A DNA stretch of 25,930 nucleotides from a virus, in IMG/VR virus record IMGVR_UViG_3300020168_000351, positions 1-25,930 of that record. One strand, given 5' to 3'. The notes beneath the pieces are model-generated. The model worked only from the letters and a program-made list of their open reading frames with translations, was not told where the DNA came from and ran no database searches. The position numbers and the translations under genes are program-made. The number at the start of each line of letters is the position of its first letter. The first letter of the stretch is position 1. Below, one piece after another: positions 15,397 through 21,196 of this stretch.

Positions 15397-15428
15397 AATA
15401 TCTTTCCTTATGAATTATTGGTCTTTCG

Positions 15429-15436
15429 TATTTATA
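15429..15436 (-). promoter_or_regulatory. T4-type late promoter
   Basis: On the minus strand the element is TATAAATA, identical to the T4 late -10 consensus. It lies 33 bases upstream of the Thr/Asn-repeat gene and would drive the 15396-10315 operon. Confidence 0.7.
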
Positions 15437-15446
15437 CAAAAATCCT

Positions 15447-15878
15447 CTAGAAACTTTGTTTATCTACTTTTGGGGGCTCCCAGGGCTGGGGATCGGTCCA
15501 GGGTTGGAAGTTCCCTGCAGGCGAAAGTAAACATATCATACCATCGGGAAACTGAATTGTAATAGAAGCGTTTTTGGTTTCCATATTCCACCAAACAGCA
15601 ACTGCACCTCTAAAATACCTATTACTTGAAGCTTCCTTAATAGCTCCATTACCTACAAACATTAATCTTTCGTTACTATTCTTTTGGAGGTTAAATACAA
15701 TAGGAAAATAATCACAAGGTGCGTTGATTAAAACACCCTTCCCACCCGGTTGAGTTTCAGGTTCGGGTAATTCAGGCTTAGCAGGAGGCTCTAATTGTTG
15801 AGCACTTAATGCTGTTCCGGCAAAAATAAAACATGCTAGAAATATTGCAGTTCTTATAATACTATATCTTCCATACAT
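15447..15878 (-). CDS. Secreted hypothetical protein with Pro-rich linker
   Basis: This 143-residue protein has a signal peptide (about 1-26, ending ALSAQ). A Pro/Glu-rich linker (27-47) precedes a compact domain with two Cys (C55 and C116) that could form a disulfide in the periplasm. The C-terminus contains QPWTDPQPWEPPK. The start is supported by AGAGGAGAATATA before ATG. It lies between the porin terminator and the late promoter of the next operon. A possible degenerate late element (CATAAATA at 15954-15961) lies upstream, but the terminator stands between them. Family not recognised. Confidence 0.75.
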   Translation of the reverse strand: MYGRYSIIRTAIFLACFIFAGTALSAQQLEPPAKPELPEPETQPGGKGVLINAPCDYFPIVFNLQKNSNERLMFVGNGAIKEASSNRYFRGAVAVWWNMETKNASITIQFPDGMICLLSPAGNFQPWTDPQPWEPPKVDKQSF

Positions 15879-15893
15879 TATATTCTCCTCTAT

Positions 15894-15922
15894 AAAAAAT
15901 AGGGAGCTAACCGTGGCTCCCT
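15894..15922 (-). terminator. Intrinsic terminator after the porin gene
   Basis: On the minus strand, AGGGAGC (15922-15916) pairs with GCTCCCT (15907-15901) around an 8-base loop and is followed by TATTTTTT. It closes the tmRNA-porin unit. Confidence 0.85.
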
Positions 15923-15967
15923 GCGTGTCTATTACGTGACAACCCGATAATAATATTTATGATAATA

Positions 15968-16759
15968 TTAGAAGCTAAAAGTAACACCTACTGTTGGTGC
16001 AAAGTCTTCGTTATCAATGTTATAATTAGCGCCGGCGCTTACTTCAGCACCGCCAATATTATAAACATACTCACCGCCGATGTTTTGCATAATTTCATCG
16101 GTATCACCGTTCAGATAAGCTGTGATTCCAAGAGCTGAAGCAGTTGTTTCGAAACCAAGTTTCTCCGCATCAATATCATATGACATTGCAGCACCTACTC
16201 CAACACCTGCAGCTTCAAATCCACCTACACCAGCACCAAGTACTGTGTTTTCAGTGTCGAAGTTATAATCTGCCGCTGCAGTAACATTCATACCCATTAT
16301 GCCAAGTGTATAAGAACCTTGCAAGTTGCTTAGATCCGTTACATCTTTTGTCCAGTCAGTAAATCCAACTGCAACAGCTGCATCACCAACTTTAACAGCT
16401 ACTGATTCAGTCATTGCTGGTTTAGATAGTGTCTGGTTACCTTCGGCATCTGGCATCAAACCGTTGTCGTCACCAAGTGCGACACCGATGCCACCAACAC
16501 CTGTACCTACGGTCCAGTTATCCAGTACAACAGCATTATTATCTGTTGCACTAAAGTCTAGGTCTACAGAGGCAAGACCAGATGCATCGATGCCAAGGTC
16601 TAGCCCCATAGATCCGGCCATGTCGCCGGCTGCAGTCTCTTTCAAAGTTAATCCAACTTCTCCAGAAATAGTTGGCCCTGCACTGGCCGTTGTGTCTTCA
16701 GCAAATGCTACGCCGGCGAACGATGTAGCGATTGCGGATGTGATAAGTAACTTTTTCAT
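15968..16759 (-). CDS. Phage-encoded outer-membrane porin-like beta-barrel protein
   Basis: This 263-residue protein begins with a textbook signal peptide (MKKLLITSAIATSFAGVAFA, cleavage after residue 20). It consists of alternating short beta strands rich in Gly, Ala, Val and Asp and ends in VGVTFSF. The terminal Phe is the usual signal for assembly by the BAM machinery. The style resembles small alphaproteobacterial porins. Phage-coded outer-membrane proteins are known to alter host surface permeability or block further infection; which applies here is not shown. It lies 15 bases after the two-helix membrane protein, in the unit headed by the tmRNA, and is closed by a terminator. Confidence 0.8.
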   Translation of the reverse strand: MKKLLITSAIATSFAGVAFAEDTTASAGPTISGEVGLTLKETAAGDMAGSMGLDLGIDASGLASVDLDFSATDNNAVVLDNWTVGTGVGGIGVALGDDNGLMPDAEGNQTLSKPAMTESVAVKVGDAAVAVGFTDWTKDVTDLSNLQGSYTLGIMGMNVTAAADYNFDTENTVLGAGVGGFEAAGVGVGAAMSYDIDAEKLGFETTASALGITAYLNGDTDEIMQNIGGEYVYNIGGAEVSAGANYNIDNEDFAPTVGVTFSF

Positions 16760-16774
16760 TATTATTTCCTATTA

Positions 16775-17005
16775 TTACTTTTTGTTCCAAATCTCATATA
16801 GAACCCAAACTGCGATCAAACCAACTAGTCCCTGAGCGCCTAACATCGCGATGATCCCGCTAACATTAGTAATTACGCTAGCTGTTGGGAGAAACGGAAT
16901 TGCACCAAGTCCTAAGACTTCTAGTACAATCATAAGAGCTGCGATACTAATACCGACTTCTGCTAATGCTCCTGCCCATGTTTTTACTTTGTTTAGAATT
17001 TCCAT
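16775..17005 (-). CDS. Two-helix small membrane protein
   Basis: This 76-residue protein begins MEILNKVKTWAG, with an ATG at 17005 chosen because AAAGGAATAACAATT precedes it. Two hydrophobic segments, about 18-38 (ISIAALMIVLEVLGLG) and 48-70 (IIAMLGAQGLVGLIAVWVL), are joined by a short Pro-containing loop, and the chain ends WNKK. The topology would suit a class II holin or a small channel. It lies between the tmRNA and the porin gene and is probably transcribed with both from the early-type promoter at 17303-17331. Function not recognised. Confidence 0.75.
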   Translation of the reverse strand: MEILNKVKTWAGALAEVGISIAALMIVLEVLGLGAIPFLPTASVITNVSGIIAMLGAQGLVGLIAVWVLYEIWNKK

Positions 17006-17070
17006 AATTGTTATTCCTTTATTTGTTATTCGCCACACTTCTGTTGCTAGGCAGTGGCCGCCCCCTGTGA

Positions 17071-17115
17071 TTATGCTGCTAGAGCAAATCCAGATGGTGC
17101 AAAATTATCGTTTGC
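17071..17115 (-). other. tmRNA tag reading frame, ANDNFAPSGFALAA-stop
   Basis: Beginning at the resume codon GCA (17115-17113), the frame reads Ala-Asn-Asp-Asn-Phe-Ala-Pro-Ser-Gly-Phe-Ala-Leu-Ala-Ala and ends at UAA. The AND start and the ALAA end are hallmarks of tmRNA proteolysis tags; the terminal Leu-Ala-Ala is the ClpXP recognition end in known tags. CUAGCAG at the tag end can pair with CUGCCUAG after the stop, with one bulged base, as in the helix that holds the stop codon in E. coli tmRNA. Confidence 0.92.
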
Positions 17116-17162
17116 ATTTGTGTTTTGTAAACTGGACTACATGTCGATCCTATTTCAGCCCC

Positions 17163-17242
17163 ATCAAAAACACACCTTCTTGGCCCGACTAAGGGTTGTG
17201 TGCTGCACCACACCTATTGTGCAGATAGGCGAAGTGTGTTTT
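17163..17242 (-). other. tmRNA spacer hairpin removed during maturation
   Basis: Between the encoded CCA and the GGGG start lie 80 bases. The ends, AAAACACAC-UUC and GAA-G-GUGUGUUUU, pair with one bulged G and extend the acceptor stem, holding both halves together before cleavage. A second smaller hairpin (ACAAUAGGUGUGGUGCAG region) lies inside. Known permuted tmRNAs lose this part by processing. Confidence 0.8.
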
Positions 17243-17302
17243 TGGTGGAGCTGCTGGGTACCGCCCCCAGGTCCATATAACCTTTATAACGTCTACTTCT
17301 TT

Positions 17303-17331
17303 ATTTAATCACATATCCGAGAGATTGTAAA
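17303..17331 (-). promoter_or_regulatory. Early-type promoter for the tmRNA unit
   Basis: On the minus strand, TTTACA (17326-17331), a 17-base spacer and TTAAAT (17303-17308). The expected transcription start near 17296 falls just before the tRNA-like 3' half, as needed for a tmRNA precursor. Confidence 0.75.
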
Positions 17332-17406
17332 TACCGTAAAACTATATTTTTACTTCGTGACATAATTATCACTTTCCAATTCTCGTCATATGCTATGGTT
17401 ATATTC

Positions 17407-17811
17407 TTATACTTCTTTATCGTGTACGTAGAGCTGGATGAGGGCATAGTGTAATACCTTCATTAAGTCTTTTCGAGCATCGTCAGCGGTACCTTTTTTT
17501 CCATATCGCTGTGCGTACTTGAGGACATTGCCAATACAGAAACCCGTGCCATGTCCACCATCAACAATGAATTCAGTAGCCTGAAACTTTTCTTTTGCAT
17601 AGTGCTGACCATATGTGCTATCGACGTATTCCTTAAATTCTTTGATTAGTTCTGCTTCATTGAATTTGTAATCAATATTTGGAACGAGAGTAAACGTATA
17701 TTCGTGTTCTTCATAACCCTCTTTGGGCCAATCCTTATAATCCTCGAAATCTGATGTGTCAATTGCCAAGGTTGATGTATCGATTGTGACTACGTTTTTT
17801 TCTTTTGCCAT
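17407..17811 (-). CDS. DUF3310-like protein
   Basis: This 134-residue protein has a C-terminal GFCIGNVLKYAQRYGKKG segment followed by DARKDLMKVLHYALIQLY. This matches the DUF3310 pattern found in many phage proteins (GN-x2-KY-x2-R, then DL-x-K-x3-Y). The family's role is unknown, although it sits beside nucleotide-metabolism genes in many phages. The acidic N-terminal half is not assigned. The ATG at 17811 follows GGAGACTTGGAT. It overlaps the DUF1289 gene by 53 bases. Confidence 0.75.
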   Translation of the reverse strand: MAKEKNVVTIDTSTLAIDTSDFEDYKDWPKEGYEEHEYTFTLVPNIDYKFNEAELIKEFKEYVDSTYGQHYAKEKFQATEFIVDGGHGTGFCIGNVLKYAQRYGKKGTADDARKDLMKVLHYALIQLYVHDKEV

Positions 17812-17965
17812 ATCCAAGTCTCCTCATTATTTCCATACGTTTTTCATGGTCGTATGAAATCCATTCTGTTATCTCATCTATCGTTCTACCACACCCGATG
17901 CATTTTCTATTCTGACCAATCTTACATATCTGAATGCATGGTGTAACATATAAATCCTTACTCAT
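17759..17965 (-). CDS. DUF1289-family small Cys protein
   Basis: This 68-residue protein shows PCIQICKIGQNRKCIGCGRT at residues 9-28, followed by DEITEW. This is the DUF1289 signature PCI-x2-C-x7-C-x-GC-x-RT-x2-EI-x2-W. The four Cys (10, 14, 22, 25) probably bind a metal or Fe-S cluster; its function is unknown. DUF1289 is common in proteobacterial genomes and less so in phages, which suggests capture from a host. The tail (KRKKRSHNRY) is strongly basic. The ATG overlaps the endolysin stop by 8 bases, so translation is probably coupled. Confidence 0.85.
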   Translation of the reverse strand: MSKDLYVTPCIQICKIGQNRKCIGCGRTIDEITEWISYDHEKRMEIMRRLGYGKRKKRSHNRYINLGN

Positions 17966-18422
17966 AGAATAGGTGCGAACCTATTACTCGAACCAGTTTC
18001 ATTTCTTTCGACCAAGCTGGATTAACCCAATTAGCATGGTAATGATTTGCACCAAACGATGGATCCTCAACATTTCCTATCATAACGTCCCGTGCTATAA
18101 CTTGGGCCTTTTCCCAAGCCTTTTCATCAGTTGGGGTATGATCCTTAATCATGTGGGTCCAACTGAATTGTTTATCCTGATATACCACACCGCAAATAGT
18201 ATCTGGCCAACGTTGATCTTTAACTCGGTTAATAGTAACTTGTGCTACTGCTATTTGGCCCTCTGAAACTTCACCACGTGCTTCATGGTAAATATTTAGT
18301 GCCATGCATTTATGTTGTTCCGGATCTACTTCCGGTCGAAGTGATAATGCTGCCGCAAATAATCCTGCTGCTATTCCCATGGTAATTAACCCGCTCGCTG
18401 TGTTTATTATTTTACGTTTCAT
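17958..18422 (-). CDS. SleB-type cell-wall hydrolase with N-terminal membrane anchor
   Basis: This 154-residue protein has an N-terminal hydrophobic segment (about 8-27) and then a Hydrolase_2/SleB domain. NIYHEARGE at 43-51 contains the catalytic Glu47. The segments VAQVTINRV, CGVVYQDKQFSW and DPSFGANHYHANW are typical of the family. SleB-type enzymes are peptidoglycan lytic transglycosylases. The N-terminal segment looks like a signal-anchor, so a SAR-type endolysin released from the membrane is possible. It is followed by the DUF1289 gene, overlapping it by 8 bases. The only promoter seen is early-type. Ribosome-binding site AAGG is modest. Confidence 0.88.
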   Translation of the reverse strand: MKRKIINTASGLITMGIAAGLFAAALSLRPEVDPEQHKCMALNIYHEARGEVSEGQIAVAQVTINRVKDQRWPDTICGVVYQDKQFSWTHMIKDHTPTDEKAWEKAQVIARDVMIGNVEDPSFGANHYHANWVNPAWSKEMKLVRVIGSHLFYE

Positions 18423-18448
18423 GGTTATTTAGCCTTATATTCATGAGA

Positions 18449-18482
18449 ATACTACACTATTTTTAGGGGGTTGTAAACCCCC
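18449..18482 (-). promoter_or_regulatory. Early-type promoter for the endolysin unit, with palindromic -35
   Basis: On the minus strand, TTTACA (18472-18477), a 17-base spacer and TAGTAT (18449-18454). The -35 lies inside the perfect inverted repeat GGGGGTTTACAACCCCC (18482-18466). Confidence 0.65.
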
Positions 18483-18488
18483 TTTTTT
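18466..18488 (+). terminator. Hairpin with T run in plus orientation
   Basis: GGGGGTT (18466-18472) and AACCCCC (18476-18482) pair around GTA and are followed by six T on the plus strand. As no plus-strand gene is supported, it may serve as an operator or block antisense transcripts. Confidence 0.45.
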
Positions 18489-18506
18489 CATTTTATCTGA
18501 AAAAAA

Positions 18507-19235
18507 TTAAATAATATTATTTTTCGGGGCCCAGCCTAGATCGTACAAATACTGTACATTAGCTCTAGTTTTTATTCGTTCGCCTTTGGGGTTTTCTGTT
18601 CGGATCTCGCCTTCCCATTGGAACCTTTTTTCCGCCATTTCTAAAACATTAAAAGCCTGTCCGGTACCAATATCTAAGACCCTCTCACGGATGTCATTGA
18701 AGTTAGACATAATAGTCCATATAGCTTCGCAGAGATCATCAACGTGTATCCAATCGCGGTGGTGGTTTGCGTTGATATAACTAACCTCGCCGCGTTCTAA
18801 CTTTTTATAAAGCATATCATCGCGGCCGGGCCAGACTGTGTGGAACCGCATACCTTTGAACCTACGACCATCCACTCTGGCAATTTCCTCACACATTTTT
18901 TTGGTTGCAGCGTATGGATTACCCCACCATTCGTAGGCATTCGACGATGATGCATATAATACTCTTTCGCAAGCCATTCGTCCAAATGTTAAGGCATTAT
19001 GCGTACCATTGACATTATTATCATAATAAAATTCCGGTTCTTCGAAAGATCTTCGAACACCTGGGATAGCTGCTAAATGGATCAAGTAATCCCACTTAGT
19101 GCCTAGGTATCTACTCCACTCTTGCCATTCTCTAATATCACCTGCAAAACAAGTGACTCGGGCTTTCCGATCTTGAAGGAAAGGCAAGAGATGTGACCCT
19201 ACGCATCCTGCAGCGCCAGTTAATAGTATTTTCAT
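18507..19235 (-). CDS. NAD-dependent epimerase/dehydratase (extended SDR)
   Basis: This 242-residue protein has the Rossmann motif GAAGCVG at residues 7-13, the HLAA motif near 53-56, and YAATK (Y108-K112) as the active-site Tyr-x3-Lys. YASSSNAYEW precedes the latter. This is the extended short-chain dehydrogenase/reductase family, which epimerises or dehydrates nucleotide sugars. It is shorter than bacterial members (about 310), and the C-terminal substrate domain is reduced, so the substrate is uncertain. The ATG overlaps the upstream stop (ATGA). With the UDP-sugar dehydrogenase at 25603 it gives this phage two sugar-nucleotide enzymes, perhaps for host-surface or virion glycan changes. 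No terminator is seen after it. Confidence 0.85.
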   Translation of the reverse strand: MKILLTGAAGCVGSHLLPFLQDRKARVTCFAGDIREWQEWSRYLGTKWDYLIHLAAIPGVRRSFEEPEFYYDNNVNGTHNALTFGRMACERVLYASSSNAYEWWGNPYAATKKMCEEIARVDGRRFKGMRFHTVWPGRDDMLYKKLERGEVSYINANHHRDWIHVDDLCEAIWTIMSNFNDIRERVLDIGTGQAFNVLEMAEKRFQWEGEIRTENPKGERIKTRANVQYLYDLGWAPKNNII

Positions 19236-19585
19236 TCGCTGTTATCACCTGGCATTTTAAGAGGACGGTTTAAGAAGTCGTGTCTAGGATCTTGACCATC
19301 GATACCACCTTTCATATATGCACCAAAGAAGGAAGCATAGTTAATAAGGTCGACGATAGAATCTTCTAATGACTCGAAGTTTGGTTCATAATCAGGATCT
19401 AATTCCATAGACTCCATAACAGACTGCAGGCGAAGCATCTTGCCAGTCATAATGTCCAGGATAGTAGCACATCCACGTGGATAGTACATAGCTTGCCGAA
19501 CACGTGACTTTGGATTCTGGTAATCGTTACCTTTTTGGTTCTGGATCTCTGCAGCACGCTGTAATATTTTCAATGACTCTTTCAT
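19232..19585 (-). CDS. DUF1599-like nucleotide-related protein
   Basis: This 117-residue helical protein has KGNDYQNP near residue 18. Further on are a TGKMLRLQSVME segment and SLEDSIVDLINYASFF, a pattern of the DUF1599/Nmad-type family found in phages and associated with modified nucleotides. The Asp/Glu positions resemble those of all-alpha NTP pyrophosphatases, and it directly follows a MazG-like gene. I chose the ATG at 19585 because GGAGATTAAT lies just before it; a TTG four codons upstream has no such site. Confidence 0.75.
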   Translation of the reverse strand: MKESLKILQRAAEIQNQKGNDYQNPKSRVRQAMYYPRGCATILDIMTGKMLRLQSVMESMELDPDYEPNFESLEDSIVDLINYASFFGAYMKGGIDGQDPRHDFLNRPLKMPGDNSE

Positions 19586-19586
19586 A

Positions 19587-20006
19587 TTAATCTCCAACAG
19601 CTAGTGGCACATCACCGTGATTACCAGAGTGACTTGGACCAACCCAACCATCAGGCTTAATTAGATCCGGTAATCCGAATGGGTTCGGACGTCCAGGCTT
19701 TACACCTACATCTTTAGCCATATTAGCGGAATAGATCTCGTTCCAAGCCTTCCATGCGTCTACACCGAATACGTCCAGTGTACCAATAGCAAAGACACAT
19801 AGATCGATTAGACCATCTACGATCTCTTCAGGGTCTTTGTTATCAATAGCCTCACGGGTTTCATCCAGCTCTTCCTCTACCATATTAAGGCGGAAGCGGA
19901 GATAAGTCTGCATTAGTTCTTTATCGTGTTTATTCTTTTCAAACCACTCGTGCACGCCGAACTTATCGTGCATTTTGTTAATATCTGCTACCCAATTTTC
20001 TGACAT
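19587..20006 (-). CDS. MazG-like all-alpha NTP pyrophosphohydrolase
   Basis: This 139-residue protein has the metal-binding arrangement EEELDE (44-49) then EEIVDGLIDL (60-69), matching EExxE and ExxD of the MazG/dUTPase-like all-alpha family. NPFGLPDLIKPDGWVGPSH near the C-terminus is typical of phage members. These enzymes cleave NTPs, dNTPs or (in MazG) ppGpp to monophosphates plus pyrophosphate. T4-like phages often carry one. It has its own strong early-type promoter, with AAGAAAGG as ribosome-binding site. It precedes the DUF1599-like gene by one base, so the two are likely made together. Confidence 0.85.
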   Translation of the reverse strand: MSENWVADINKMHDKFGVHEWFEKNKHDKELMQTYLRFRLNMVEEELDETREAIDNKDPEEIVDGLIDLCVFAIGTLDVFGVDAWKAWNEIYSANMAKDVGVKPGRPNPFGLPDLIKPDGWVGPSHSGNHGDVPLAVGD

Positions 20007-20035
20007 GGATTACCTTTCTTAATTTCATATAACAC

Positions 20036-20064
20036 ATTATAATAGAATTATCTAACATTGTAAA
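20036..20064 (-). promoter_or_regulatory. Strong early-type promoter for the MazG-like operon
   Basis: On the minus strand, TTTACA (20059-20064), a 17-base spacer and a perfect TATAAT (20036-20041). It lies in the 60-base gap between genes at 20067 and 20006. Confidence 0.85.
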
Positions 20065-20066
20065 CA

Positions 20067-20300
20067 CTAAAGTAGCGTTCCATCATACTGGGGGTCGATT
20101 TTTTTAATCCCCAGTGCCCAGTTCTCAGCTGCATCCTCTACATATCTTAAAGCCTTACCTTTGAATTCTTCTGTGTGAAACCACTTAGCGGAATCCTTTT
20201 TATAATATTTAAGATAAAAGTATTCCTCTTTATAGTCCACGTGTATTTCACAGTATTCTGATTCATCATCTTTGTAAAATGTAGATAAATGCTTTCCCAT
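20067..20300 (-). CDS. Small hypothetical protein, Tyr/Lys-rich
   Basis: This 77-residue protein has a beta-rich N-terminal half (YCEIHVDYKEEYFYLKYYKK) and a helical C-terminal half (RYVEDAAENWALGIKKID). No membrane segment or Cys cluster is present. It begins one base after ThyX; AGAGGAGATCTAAA is the ribosome-binding region. I have seen similar small proteins next to thyX in T4-like marine phages but know no function. Confidence 0.7.
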   Translation of the reverse strand: MGKHLSTFYKDDESEYCEIHVDYKEEYFYLKYYKKDSAKWFHTEEFKGKALRYVEDAAENWALGIKKIDPQYDGTLL

Positions 20301-20301
20301 T

Positions 20302-20991
20302 TTAGATCTCCTCTATGAAATTTACCATGTCTGGGTAGATTTTAGATATGGCTAGGGCTATCTCCCGCGCCAATTCCATATGTTCTTTCTGAGTTCCATT
20401 TGCCGAACGTAGCTCGACATAATGTATCCAGGAGCGAATAGTACCATTAACATAGAGCCGACTAGGTGTATTGCCTTCCGGAAGAACGACCCTTGCTTGT
20501 TCTTTTGCGATTCCATTTTCAATTGCCCAATTGTATGCTTTCATGGCAGCGTTCCAAACTAGACGCTGATGTGTCTCCCATGATTGGTGTAAGTTAATAT
20601 CATCTGTCATGACACTATTCTGACGGTTTTTAGGATCTTGCAACCGAGCCTTACGAATTACAACAGAGTCATCAAGATCGCGAATATCAGCATACCGCTG
20701 AGAAAACTCTTGAAATGAAAACGATCTGTGCCGGAGGAGCTGTCTTGCGATGTCTCTGGTTGTTTCGACTTCAATACAGGCTGATGCCATTTCAAATGGC
20801 GACCAGTGTTTGTGCTTAATGAGGTAGTTAAGTAGCTTTGTCGTTGTTTTGGTGTTAGCCTGGTTCGACGGGTTGGAGACACGGGCACAATACGCGACGA
20901 GGTCTTGGATGTTATCAAGTCCCGCGACACCAAGTTCTCCTGAGTGGATACGACTGCCGGGTTGGCTATAGGAGATAAGCTTTGCATGCAT
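20302..20991 (-). CDS. thyX: Flavin-dependent thymidylate synthase ThyX
   Basis: This 229-residue protein carries the ThyX motif RHRSFSFQEFSQRY at 87-100 (family pattern RHRxxSxNExSxRY, with Gln for Asn). ThyX makes dTMP from dUMP with FAD, NADPH and methylene-tetrahydrofolate; it replaces the ThyA (td) of T4. HWSPFEMAS (62-70) and a C-terminal LRSANGTQKEHMELAREI fit the family. Together with the dCMP deaminase at the window edge it would supply thymidylate for phage DNA. The start ATG lies four bases after the stop of a small gene that follows the helicase. Confidence 0.95.
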   Translation of the reverse strand: MHAKLISYSQPGSRIHSGELGVAGLDNIQDLVAYCARVSNPSNQANTKTTTKLLNYLIKHKHWSPFEMASACIEVETTRDIARQLLRHRSFSFQEFSQRYADIRDLDDSVVIRKARLQDPKNRQNSVMTDDINLHQSWETHQRLVWNAAMKAYNWAIENGIAKEQARVVLPEGNTPSRLYVNGTIRSWIHYVELRSANGTQKEHMELAREIALAISKIYPDMVNFIEEI

Positions 20992-20995
20992 ATAC

Positions 20996-21196
20996 TTATG
21001 ATACCTCTTTCAATTTTTTGTATCGAGATTGTGGAGAAACCTTTACCTTAATAAATGGCTTATTAGTTTGTTCCTTATTTGGATTGGCGATAGTATAGAC
21101 TACGGTCTTGCCTTTATCTAATGCTCGTTGTTTATTTAACATCTTTTCTAGAGGCGTTACTCCAAATCCAGATGTTTTCATCGATGATCTAGCCAT
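20996..21196 (-). CDS. Small basic hypothetical protein between helicase and ThyX
   Basis: This 66-residue protein is strongly basic, with MARSSMKTSGFGVTPLEKML at the start and SPQSRYKKLKE at the end. Its ATG overlaps the helicase stop by one base, so it is probably coupled to it. A role as a helicase accessory or DNA-binding protein is possible from context alone; no family was recognised. Confidence 0.65.
   Translation of the reverse strand: MARSSMKTSGFGVTPLEKMLNKQRALDKGKTVVYTIANPNKEQTNKPFIKVKVSPQSRYKKLKEVS

Larger units (their letters stand above)
17041..17296 (-). ncRNA. ssrA: Circularly permuted two-piece tmRNA
   Basis: Read on the minus strand, the 3' tRNA-like half comes first. It holds an arm CUGGG-7 nt-CCCAG and ends CAGCUCCACCA, with the CCA end at 17243. 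After an 80-base spacer comes the 5' half, GGGGCUG at 17162-17156, followed by AUAGGAUCGAC, the conserved tmRNA 5' region. GGGGCUG pairs over 7 bp with CAGCUCC, including the G3-U wobble that alanyl-tRNA synthetase recognises. GUCCA in the 5' half can pair with UGGAC before the arm. The tag frame and a helix over its stop codon follow. tmRNA frees stalled ribosomes and tags the broken protein for proteolysis. This permuted order is known from alphaproteobacteria. Ends at 17296 and 17041 are estimated. The arm loop (GGCGGUA) lacks the canonical TTC-type sequence. Confidence 0.92.

Noticed and set aside
17111-17140. TTTACA inside the tmRNA as a further promoter
   Set aside because: The downstream hexamer fits poorly and the bases belong to the conserved tmRNA 5' half and tag.
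16851-17308. Plus-strand reading frames crossing the tmRNA region
   Set aside because: They run antisense to the tmRNA and to the small membrane protein; no start site or recognisable domain.
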